DNA from: Nematostella vectensis
Lineage: Eukaryota; Cnidaria; Anthozoa; Actiniaria; Edwardsiidae
Assembly (NCBI RefSeq): GCF_932526225.1
Contig: NC_064042.1
Location: forward strand, 3,827,001-3,891,000
Direction of reading: 5' to 3'
Length of the DNA: 64,000 bases
Shown one piece after another: positions 36,001 to 46,300 of the stretch. Position 1 is the first letter of the stretch; every line of letters starts with the position of its first letter. Both the position numbers and the translations under genes were made by a program. The notes beneath the pieces are model-generated. The model saw only the letters and a list, made by a program, of their open reading frames with translations, was not told the DNA's origin and did no database searches.

Positions 36001-38009
36001 AATGATCGTCATCAACACTATCATAATCATCATTTTATAATCGTATCATCATATTATTAGCATTGTTACCATAAACATGATTACGATCATGATGGCCACG
36101 GCGACATCCTCTAGCATACTTACACCCAGTATACTGCACGAGTGATACCGCTGTGACGTTTGTTCCGATTCCATTAGAGGCTGTGCACACGTAGATACCC
36201 CGGTCTTCCGTTGTCACGTTGGAAATATTAGCCACGCTTCCAGAAGATAACCATTGAGGGGAACCGAATTTTGTCCACGTGATGATGGGCGTTGGCTTTC
36301 CTTTCACGTGACACTCTAAGCGAACACTTGTCCCATTTCTTACCGTGTGATTAGAAGGATACGATAATAAGGTCGGCTTTCCTAGAAAGAAATACCGATC
36401 AATACGACATGACGGGAAAACCTGGAAGATGCGCAATCCGAGTGAGAAAAAGACGACACGTTTTCTTACAATGGCCATTGGTTCCTTGTTTTCCGGACTG
36501 ATTTTCAAAACACAAATAACATGAGGCCGAAATGCACACGCCCAGATGTTGTCTTTTTAAGATAGTTTTCCTTGATTATCTGTGCGCTATGTATGGGCTC
36601 AAGGACGAAAAGCTTAAATTTCAATGGCAGAACAAAAAGTCGCATCAATTTAAAAAAAGTAGCATTTGGTATAATTTTGTTTTCACTGAGTACTTAGAGA
36701 AATTTCCTGCGTAATTAAATGTGAAATGGGCTTATTTGAAGCGTTTCATGCCATGTTTCTCCGTCATGTAAATCAATACCTTTAAAGAAGGTCAACCATG
36801 AGAAGAACAAAAGTCAACCTTCAGATCAAGTGTTAGACTTAAATTTTGGCTGGTTATTTTTTTTCTTTCGATGCAAGTTGACGTTTTTTTTTTCAAATGT
36901 AAACAAGGACGAAAAAGTGGCTGATCGGCCTATTTACCTGAGTCGCACATACAATCATTACTCTACCTATTTTACATTCAACAAAAAGTCACCTAACTAT
37001 ACCCAGGTTACGCGTTGGACACTGCTACTGTTTCTGCTACTGCACGTCTTGATGACTCCAGACAACGTGCGTATTTCGTGGCATGCCGCAAATTCTCTTA
37101 TCAGCACGCGTAATATCAAAGCCGCATCCTTTACGTCATTTTCTGCGAACTCTTATAAAAATTATTTTTCTGCCACCTATTATGAAAAACACTGTGCTCT
37201 TAGGAGTTATCAATCCAACTCACGTGCTAAGTATTGTTTTACTGCCTAGGACTATTTCATTTGCTTTCGAGCATTGCAGCGCAGCGTATTAAAAAGGGTA
37301 GAGGGATTTTGTTTCGCTAGATAAATATGTCTATAGTTTGGGGTCACTCTTTACACTGAAAAATTGCATCATATACGACAATATACTTACTGTAGGAATG
37401 AAAGAGTACGTCATTTTGTAAAACAGTTCCAAGTAATGTCATGATCTTCATGCGATAAAAATAGGAGTCAACTGCCTCAACGTCAATTTGCGGTCCTTGG
37501 TGCTCCACGTTTTTAATAACAAGTTTTACAAATCCGAGTCTTGTTGTTTTTTCCACGTTAGGGATTGTAACGTTCAGTAAAAAGTAAGAACTTGTCCATT
37601 CCCCCACTTCTCCAGGCTGCATGTTTTTAATATGCACTTTAGTTCTGCTATCCGCACTGTCGAGCAGCTCTAGTCTCGCGTAGAAGATCTTACTCATCTG
37701 CAGATCGAAGTCCCATCTTAACTCGACGTCTGTGCTGTTGTCTCCGAGAAAGACGACGAGTGGACTTGGAGGAACAGACGTCCAAGCGAACCCAGCTGGA
37801 AGAGGACAAAGTTAATGTCAAAATATGACAATATAGATCGAGCATTATCTGAATTACTTAGGCACAATCTACATGGTTTTCGCACTCCTTTTCATTAGAA
37901 GAGACCTTATACTTCAGAATGCAATAGCAGATTTTTACTCACATTCCGTGGGGAGGTTTCCCAGAAAAGCGGTCAACAGCAGGTTCAATATATGTGCTGG
38001 CAGTTTCAT
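24083..38009 (-). CDS. Receptor gene B: two (V-like, Ig, SEA) modules, membrane segment, short tail
   Basis: Exons joined by phase: 38009-37943 (signal peptide MKLPAHILNLLLTAFLG), 37795-37391 (V-like domain, LRWDFDL), 36381-36124 (Ig, [12 protein letters not shown]), 35733-35606, 35543-35482 and 34993-34854 (SEA 1, containing FRRGSVVAAVSL), 34451-34035 (V-like 2), 28433-28173 (Ig 2), 27873-27746, 27534-27473 and 27399-27251 (SEA 2, ADGVIAMV instead of GSVV), 27031-26999, 26471-26388 (membrane helix ILIVCTTIIAILTLLCSMLF), 25273-25246, and a likely tail exon 24152-24083 (RGVPCTPPPKRG, basic). This gives about 764 residues without the final exon(s). The internal duplication is exact in exon size and phase. 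No kinase is present. The Ig cysteines and many Asn-X-Ser/Thr sites indicate an extracellular receptor or adhesion protein. Function unknown. Confidence 0.85.
24810..25170. repeat. Imperfect tandem repeat with TTTTAACCCTAAGAGA
   Basis: Several copies of blocks containing TTTTAACCCTAAGAGATAGC, an A run, and AAACACCCCCTTAAGAATAG then CAATTTGTCG. The period is about 125 bp with internal sub-repeats. It lies in an intron of gene B, between its proposed exons 25246 and 24152. Confidence 0.8.
25561..26410. repeat. 47-bp minisatellite made of gene B membrane exon donor
   Basis: About 18 copies. On the minus strand each unit reads GCTTTTTATG, TGTACTTGGAGAG, GTAAGTCACTCTCC, TTATCTGTAC. The first 23 bases are the 3' end of the membrane exon (26471-26388) and the rest is the start of its intron, so every unit repeats a consensus 5' splice site, GAGAG/GTAAGT. 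GGAGAG and CTCTCC also pair to form a small hairpin around each donor. Units are 93-100% alike by eye. Confidence 0.93.
28470..33564. repeat. 25-bp minisatellite, about 200 copies
   Basis: A 5.1-kb array of the 25-bp unit made of GTAAACAGCGCCAGC plus ATTATAGATT. Common variants carry GTAGAC, GTCAAC, GCTAGC, CCAGAATT or CCATAATT. Register is kept almost without indels. It fills most of the intron between the second V-like exon (34035) and second Ig exon (28433) of gene B, beginning about 40 bases upstream of the Ig acceptor. An 8-unit (200-bp) higher-order pattern is visible from about 31630 to 32230. Confidence 0.97.
33590..33895 (-). mobile_element. Dispersed retroelement-like repeat fragment
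   Basis: On the minus strand it contains GGGTTCCGGGCTTAAGTCCC, then GTTCTTATGTGAGTTGAGTT, then a T run and TTTTCCTTTCTCCACAAAAT. This order, a tRNA-like B-box region followed by simple-sequence tail text, suggests a SINE-like repeat; I recall similar text from anthozoan DNA but cannot verify it. It abuts the 25-bp satellite. Confidence 0.45.
35875..36060. repeat. CAT/ATT-rich microsatellite
   Basis: Degenerate ATCATCATT-type trinucleotide tract in the gene B intron just downstream of the first Ig exon's donor. A related GAT tract lies at 28078-28142 next to the second Ig exon's donor, so both Ig exon copies have a trinucleotide tract in the following intron. Confidence 0.8.
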
Positions 38010-38721
38010 TTTTGTCATTAGAGTGAATAAGTGTTTGTCACATACAACACTTTCTAAATCGTGAAATCTTTCGCTGTTGACGGAATCAAGTGCGCAATGT
38101 CCTATCTTGAGTACGCCCAAAGAAGGTGGCGTGTTATTAAGATTTAGATTGGATAGCAGACAGGGTCAATACTATTTTTTTACGGCACTTCACAGGCCCG
38201 TACGCAGGATGTTTCTTGAGGGGGTGGAATAGAAGGGGGTCGAGATCCGAAAAAAGGCGATCTAATTTCCCCTGGGGGGGGGGGGGGGGGGGAGTGAGTT
38301 CTGTGATAAAAATCTGACCATGGCCATGACCATGAGGTATTTTTTATGTCTGTGCTGTATCTTCACGGAACGTTTATTGTCGGATTTATTTACTGGGAAA
38401 TGTAGGAAGCAGGCATTTGTGCCCTTCTACCTACTAACCTCTTTTTGGTCCAGGTTTTCATACATTTCTTTTTCATTATTGAACAAAGTTCAACTAGTCT
38501 CTCGAAATTTTGATATAGTGAATACAAATCCGGGCTCCTTTTTCTTGATAAGGAAAAGTGGGAAATATTTCTATGAATTTAAGCACAATAATGCTGAACT
38601 GTGACCCGAGTAGTGGTTGCCATCGCGTGAGAATGCTGTCCTTGTTTTCTGAGTGCCTTGATGGTGACCTGAAGCCACTTGAACACCATCTGATTATCTC
38701 CTTAATCTTGGGGGCTAAAGG

Positions 38722-38813
38722 CTACCCTGGTTCCAGAGCCTCGAACGTCTCTATTTGGTGGCCAGCGAGCTCGCTAAATACAGAGACGTTCGAGGCTCTA
38801 GAACCAGGGTGTA
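38722..38813. mobile_element. 92-bp palindromic MITE with 8-bp target duplication
   Basis: Arms ACCCTGGTTCCAGAGCCTCG and its complement fold into a hairpin of about 30 bp with a 29-base loop. Exact direct repeats GCTAAAGG flank it at 38714-38721 and 38814-38821, which fits hAT-like insertion. It lies between gene B (start 38009) and the end of the receptor kinase gene (40375). Confidence 0.85.
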
Positions 38814-39015
38814 GCTAAAGGCAAGAATCAGTTTACGACAGCTAAAAATATAATTTCTTCTTTGAGTGTTATAGCCTCATTTATATAGCGTGCATATTTG
38901 TTTTCTTTCAACAGGTTATATTATCAAAGGCACCTTTCTTGAACCCAAAAGCAAGCACAAAGCACTTGATTTTGCGACAACTTGACCCGTGAACAGATGG
39001 ATATCGCTGGTCGAT

Positions 39016-40160
39016 TTCTTCTATTTTTTTTTTTTTAATCAAACCCGGTCTACCCCATACCCTTAGCCAGGAGGCCCTGAAATGGCCCAAGGCAAGTTAG
39101 GGAGAGATCTTCCGTTAAATATATAAACAAAATGCAATCTATTCTTGTGGCAGATGTGCCAGATTTGTTACCATATTTACTTCGTCTGACGTCTGCGTAC
39201 CGCCTTTCTTGTCAAACTTTGCGGCTATATGCTTTAAGCAAATCATTTGAATTTCTCCAGCTTCTGTATTATATACACAGTCAATCATTTCAGTATTATC
39301 TATTAAAATATTCAGGACTTCAAAGACCGATTCTATTGGGATTCGAATCTAAAAACCCACGAAGTATTTTAAGATCTTTCTTTGGGAAACGATTGGGATC
39401 TCGACCCGGATAGCTACTCTTCTGATAACCTTGATTTGCTTATGACTGTATGACAAGAAGGGTACCACTCTCATCCCATCTCTGATAAGCTTTATACATG
39501 TAAAAATTCATTGTCAAAGACAAAATAGCGACATGCTGTAACCATTAAAAGACCTCAGTCTTTCGTCTTATTTGACTTAGATCGCTAAGGTATCACTAGA
39601 GCTAGCAAATTTTGCCTTCAAAGAGAAACTCATAGCTTAATGATAATCATGTGGATAAACGCCATAGCTTAAGCATAAGTAAATACGGTATCCGGCTTTC
39701 TGGTTGGACTCCATGTAAATGATGTGACGTCACAGGCCTTTTGGTCTATCTACAAGACAGGAAACCCGTTAACAATGGTCGATATTTTCTATTTTCATCA
39801 AACCCGATCAACCACAGCCAGGAGGTCCTGAAATGGACCAAGGCAAATTGGAAGAGATCTCAAGTTAAATATATATAAATATATATATATATATCAAATG
39901 CAATCTATTCTTATGGGAGATGTGCCAGATTTGTTACCATATTAGAATATTATCTTCGTCTGACGTCTGCGGCCTTTCTTGCCAAACCCTGCGGCTATAT
40001 GCTTTAAGCAAATCATTGGAAGTTCTCCAGCTTCTGTATTATATACACAGTCAATCATTTCATTATTATCTATTAAAATATTCAGGACTTCAAAGACCAA
40101 TTCCATTGGGATTAAAAGTCTAAAAACTCACGAAGCATTTGAGATCTTTGGGGAACGATT
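39016..40160. repeat. Duplicated 380-bp repeat (39016-39390 and 39783-40160)
   Basis: Two direct copies about 770 bp apart share CCAGGAGGCCCTGAAATGG / CCAGGAGGTCCTGAAATGG, GATGTGCCAGATTTGTTACC, GCGGCTATATGCTTTAAGCA and TACACAGTCAATCATTTCA. Identity is roughly 85-90% by eye. The frames through them do not match between copies, so they are probably remnants of a mobile element and not genes. They fill most of the intergenic space 38814-40223. Confidence 0.8.
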
Positions 40161-40223
40161 GGAAACGATATCCGGAAAGGGCTTTTTGCCATAAGTTTTC
40201 CCAACTTTCACAATTTTACCCTC

Positions 40224-40229
40224 TTTATT
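40224..40229 (-). promoter_or_regulatory. Probable polyadenylation signal of the receptor kinase
   Basis: AATAAA on the minus strand, about 145 bases beyond the stop codon at 40377-40375. It is the first canonical hexamer downstream. Confidence 0.6.
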
Positions 40230-40374
40230 TCGAATACTGTGCACAACAATTAAATGCGTAAATGACCTTGTCTCGCTAAAAACACTTTTTAAAAATCAAC
40301 TTTTCGATTACTATTAGCTTAAATTTAGTTTAGATAAATTCATTCATGATAATCGGGTCTCCTCTGGCACTACT

Positions 40375-43300
40375 TCACTTGGTAGGCGCTGTGAGCTCCA
40401 TCGTTTCTTTTCTTCTGCTTTGCCTAAGACTAAAGCACTCGGATAGGTTGATGTAGTCCTGTAAAGGATGCAAAATAGCATGAGGCGAGCTAATTATGAA
40501 AGTTAGTCACTACTATGCAACTGGGGGAGTAGTGAAACTCTTGATATGGTATCATTCCAAATGGAGGTGGGATTAAGGGTACCTGGTATGGACTGAGGGG
40601 GTATGGAGGCACCTGGTATGGACTGAGGGGATATGGAGGCACCTGGTATGGACTGAGGAGGTATTGAGGCACCTGGTATGGACTGAGGGGGTATAGAGGC
40701 ACCTGGTATGGACTGAGGGGGTATGGAGGCACCTGGTATGGACTGAGGGGATATTGAGGCACCTGGTATGGACTGAGGGGGGTAGGGAGGCACCTGGTAT
40801 GGACTGAGGGGAATAGGGAGGCACCTGGTATGGACTGAGGGGGTTGGGAAGCACCTGGTATGGACTGAGGGGGGTAGGAAGGCACCTGGTATGGACTGAG
40901 GGGGTAGGAAAGCACTTGGTATGGACTGAAGGGGTAGGAAGACTGAGGGGGTATTGAGGCACCTTGTATGGACTGAGGGAGTATGGAGGCACCTGGTATG
41001 GACTGAGGGGGTATGGAGGCACCTGGTATGGACTGTGGGGGTATTGAGGCACCTGGTATGGACTGAGGGGGAAGGAAGGCACCTGGTATGGACTGAGGGG
41101 GTAGGGGGAGGCACCTGGTATGGACTGAGGGGGGTAGGGAGGTTCCTGGTATGGACTGAGGGGGTAGGGAGGCACCTGGTATGGATTGATGGGTTAGGGA
41201 GGCACCTGGTATGGATTGAGAATAAAGTTTATTTTCGAACAGAAAGTCAAATAATTTTAGCTAAGACCTATGATTTCTGATTAGACACAACCATTAAAAA
41301 ACGTTGCTCTACCTTGGACTGCACCGCTTCTAATGTGTTCAGTAGCTTTTCAAGGGACGTGAATGTCGGACGCATATCTGGACACGTGGCCCAACAGCTC
41401 GCCATGATCTCATATCTGTAACGTCACCACAAAAGCCAAAATGTTTATTGGGGATAGATCACAATGAGCAGTTTACTACTTAGCTGTTATGATGATGGCG
41501 CTGATGGTAATGATGATGATTGTGATTATGATTATGATTATGGTGAAATGTTGATAGTGAGTTGGGTGAAATGGGGTTAATGATAAATAATGATAGTGAT
41601 ATGATGCTGATGATGGTGTCATATTGACCACGTATACTACTTTATCATACTGTTACGATGATGGTGGTGGTAACGACGATGATAGGTGGAGTGGTGTTGA
41701 ACTGATAGTGATGATGATGATGATGAAAATTAGATAATTGCAATGATACTGATAATGAGAATATCGCAGTGCATCAATGCTGGTCATAAAAATGATATAA
41801 CAGTGGCCGCGATAGATGTTGGGTAGGGTATGGCACCACATTAACAGTGTGGCCGCAATGTATGACGGTAACTTACAGTGTGGCGTCCAAGTGGGTGGGG
41901 CACGACATGCGGTAACCGGCCTCTAAGTATTCTGGGATGTCTTTCCCGGCAATCCCGGGGTACGGTTCACCTCCTATAAATGACAAATCAGAATAAATGG
42001 TGCATTATGAGTAACAACAACATCTGAATAACCGGTGTATTATGGGTAAGGACACTATCCTAATAGCTGGTGTATTATGGGTAATGACAACGTCTGAATA
42101 ATTGATGCATTATGGGTAACGACAACATCTGAATAACTGGTGCATTGTGGGCAACGAAAACGTTAGTAAATCTAGATAGCTGGTGCATAAGGGGTAAAGA
42201 CAACACCAGATTAACAACAACATCTGAATAACTGGTGCATTATGGGTAACGAAAATATATAAATAACTGGTGTATTTTGGGTAACGACAACGTCGAATGT
42301 CGATAGCAAAATGTCATTATTTGTAATGACAAAAGTAGAAATAGCCTGTATATGCCATTGTGCATAACATATTGTAGCTGACAATTGTCACTGCTTACCA
42401 ATGGTACAGATCTCATAGAGAACAACCCCAAAGCTCCACCTATTAATATACAGCAATACAAACAAATCAAAAAGAAGCAACAGATGCCAATGGAAGAGCT
42501 AGATCAACCCTTCTATTAAAAAGGTTAATTAATTATAACGATTCAAAGTAAAGTACTTCTTCACAGTGGTTCCTTGTCTTTAATGGCGGTTTAGAAAGAG
42601 GCATGAAGGCTCTTACGAACAACAAACAGGTTTTTTTTATGTCATCGTTTAGATTATAAATAAAAGCACTAGCAACAGGACCTCGGTTTTGTGTGTCTGG
42701 AGAAATAAGTTCATCCCACAACACCAAATCCAATTCCAGACCTGAACCCAAAAACGTCCCCAAGTTGAGAGCCAGGATTCAAACTAAACCACTGAGTTGA
42801 GAGACCAGTGTGTTAACCTTAAAAGCACATTGACAACAGAGTGTTGTTTACTTACACGTCACTCTGAGTTGTGTATTCTCCTCCGCCGATCAATGCTTCG
42901 ATCGCAGTCCATTTCACAGGAAGTCGCCCCTCGAATGAGATTTTTTTTATTAAATGCCCTGAGTCCGACTAATGGATTTTATTCATATTGTATACTTTAG
43001 GTAAGTTTCGCAAATTAAGCTTACCTCAGTTGTTCTAATGTAAATATCTTCGTTTTGGACGTCCTTTGCCATTCCGAAATCCGTCACTTTACACACCTCC
43101 CCCTCCCCCACGAGAATGTTTCGCGCTGCCAGGTCACGATGGATAATCTGAAAATTATATTTGCATATTCATTACTTCTATCTAGATAGTAAACCAATAA
43201 CTGCGCGCTTTCTTATGAATTAATCCCCATTGACATTCAGCAGCGTAGAGAAATCGGCTCTTTTGATATACTTTCATCTTGCCTGTCCTTATGGCCCGCC

Positions 43301-46300
43301 CCTCAACCAGAATTTTTCACCAAACCTTTTGCGAGGAGAGGTACTGCATGCCGTCTGCGACCTGCCAGGCGAAGCGAACCAGCTGTTGCGAGGAGAGAGA
43401 CGTCTTTGGCTTGATCTCCGGGTCGGGGTAGTAGCTGTCCTCCTCGCCGCGACTCTTGCGCAAGTATCCGAGCAAGTCACCGTGAGGCACGTACTCGATA
43501 ATCACAAGGGGGCGACCTGATAGCAGAGAAAAAGGGCATTATCAAGAGGGGCGGCTTGATAGAAGAGAAAGAGGGCAAGATATTTTCACAAGGGGCGGCC
43601 TGATAGCAGAGAAAGTGGGCATTATCAAGAGGGGCGGCCTGATAGAAGAGAAAGAGGGCAAGATATTTTCACAAGGGGCGGCCTGATAGCAGAGAAAGTG
43701 GGCATTATCAAGAGGGGCGGCCTGATAGAAGAGAAAGAGGGCAAGATATTTTCACAAGGGGTGACCTCATAGCATAGAAAGTGGGCAAAGCAATCGATAG
43801 TGGTGCGATAACTCAGTAATATGGGCGACTCTCAAGGCGCTGCTGTGTGCACAAAACCAATTATACCGCCATCTTTCCCACATTCTAGTAGTTTGATAAC
43901 GTGTGGATGCGGCTTTAGTACATCCGCGCAAATTGATGCTACAATACCGTCATCTTCCCCACATCCTAGTAGTTTAATAACGTGGGGATGCGACTTTAGC
44001 CTCTTAAGAAGCTCGAACTCCTTCATGAGGTCACGTGTCTCGGCGTCCGAGGCGTCAGCTACAACAAGACAAAAATCAGCAGTTCGTGTATACCTCTAAA
44101 CAATTTGGAAGATCCTTTGGAAGAAAAACATAAAAAGATCGAATATCCGAGCACCTGAGATTACGCGGGGAAACAACACACCAGAGTCCGGAAGAAATCA
44201 TTTAGGGGTCCATTCCTATAGTGCAAAGCCACAAGCAAATTGTTTTGAAAGCTGGCCAATGCAAAAAATTTGATTTACGCAGAATCATAACTAAGAGGAT
44301 GTTGCCATGTTTTGATACCCTCTGAGGGACGTTTTGCCCCGCTGTTTGGAAAGTAGAGTCAATCGTTTCTCGCATTACTTATTTGTTTACTTATTCTGGA
44401 AACTGTCAAAAGATTCACGGAGTGGAAGAAGTGTGTAAAAGTCCGTTCCTCTTTTATTGCAATACACGAAGCCCGAAATCCCTTGAGTCACGTGACACGT
44501 ACCATACGGGCTCTTGATGGCGACAAGGGTCCATCCGGGACTATTGGTCCCTAATCCGTGCACACGTCCTTTGTGCACCTGGCCAAATGCCCCATTTCCA
44601 ATAACCTTCATGATATGGATCCTTTCTCGGGGAACGGTCCATTGAGGGTCCATATGATACGAGGGACTTCCAACCATCGTCTGTTTACGTCCGGCTTCAC
44701 CCGACGACGGCCCTTCGCTACAATTACCTCCTACATGGCCGCTCAGGCTGCAAGAGAATGTTTGAAACAGAGGCACATCAGGCCCGTACCCAGGGGGGAG
44801 GGGGGGTGGGTGCAGGTGCGTTCGCACCCCCCCCCCCCCCCCACAACGGCGGAAAGTCCACTTCCAGTTAGCAATATACGTTCTTTTTGTAGATGGCGGT
44901 GACGCTAAATTTTATGACAATTCGAAGAGAGCTTTTACCTCGGCATTTTCAATAACTATATTTGGATCGCGTACAGATAATAATAATTTAAATCGTATTT
45001 TATTTAATATGCAAAATATGTCATATGCAGGTGCGTGACTGAAGAAAAGGCTAAAATCGGTCATATGATACACCTAGGCCATATGATACACCTAGGCCAT
45101 ATACTACACCTAGGTCATATACTACACCTAGGTCATATGATACACCTAGGTCATATGATACACCTAGGTCATATGATACACCTAGGTCATGTACTACACG
45201 TAGGTCACATGATACACTTAGGTCATATGATACACCTAGGTCATATGATACACGTAGGTCATATGATACACGTAGTTCATATGATACACGTAGGTCACAT
45301 GATACGCTTAGGTCATATACTACACCTAGGTCATATGATACACCTAGGTCATATGATACACGTAGGTCATATGATACAGCTTGGTCACATGATACACGTA
45401 GGTCATATGATACACCTAGGTCATATGATACACGTAGGTCATATGATACACCTAGGTCATATGATACAGCTAGGTCATATGATACACGTAGGTCACATGA
45501 TACACTTAGGTCATATGATACACCTAGGTCATATGATACACGTAGGTCATATGATACACGTAGTTCATATGATACACGTAGGTCACATGATACACTTAGG
45601 TCATATACTACACCTAGGTCATATGATACACCTAGGTCATATGATACACGTAGGTCATATGATACAGCTTGGTCATATGATACACGTAGGTCATATGATA
45701 CACGTAGTTCATATGATACAGCTAGGTCATATGATACACCTAGGTCATATGATACAGCTAGGTCATATGATACACGTAGGTCATATGATACACGTAGGTC
45801 ATATGATACACCTAGGTCATATGATACACGTAGGTCATATGATACACCTAGGTCATATGATACACGTAAGTCATATGATACACGTAGGTCATATGATACA
45901 CCTAGGCCATATGATACACGTAGGTCATATGATACACGTAGGTCATATGATACAGCTAGGTCATATGATACACGTAGGTCATATGATACACGTAGGTCAT
46001 ATGATACACGTAGGTCATATGATACACCTAGGTCACATGATACACGTAGCTCACATCGTGCTGAGCATGGTGACTACACCCACTACACCACTATAGCAAA
46101 AAACCAATATTACCTGATATGATGAATGGCTGAAAAAAACAAGAATGAAAATATAATTTGACTTTATTGAAAGCATAAACAACTATCAAATTACAGTTAT
46201 GGATTCTGATGGGTGGGTTATTGATCCCCATCTCCTTAAGAGCCCTTTTCATTCAAAATTTCTGAATAATCTAAAAACAAAGTTTTATACGTTTTTAACT

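Noticed and set aside
39132-40194. Paired 67-93 codon plus-strand frames in the 39-kb repeats
   Set aside because: Frames are not conserved between the two copies, so they are not coding; treated as a dispersed repeat.
40490-41175. Three overlapping 140-200 codon Pro-rich frames ([13 protein letters not shown])
   Set aside because: They come from the 30-bp intronic satellite; the kinase splices across it.
42760-42815. tRNA-like text around GGTTTAGTTTGAATCCTGGC (minus strand)
   Set aside because: A B-box-like match only; no cloverleaf can be formed with the flanks. More likely a repeat remnant.
45035-46096. 353-codon plus-strand frame of HMIHLG repeats
   Set aside because: An 18-base period keeps all frames free of stops; it lies in an RTK intron with no splice support on the plus strand.
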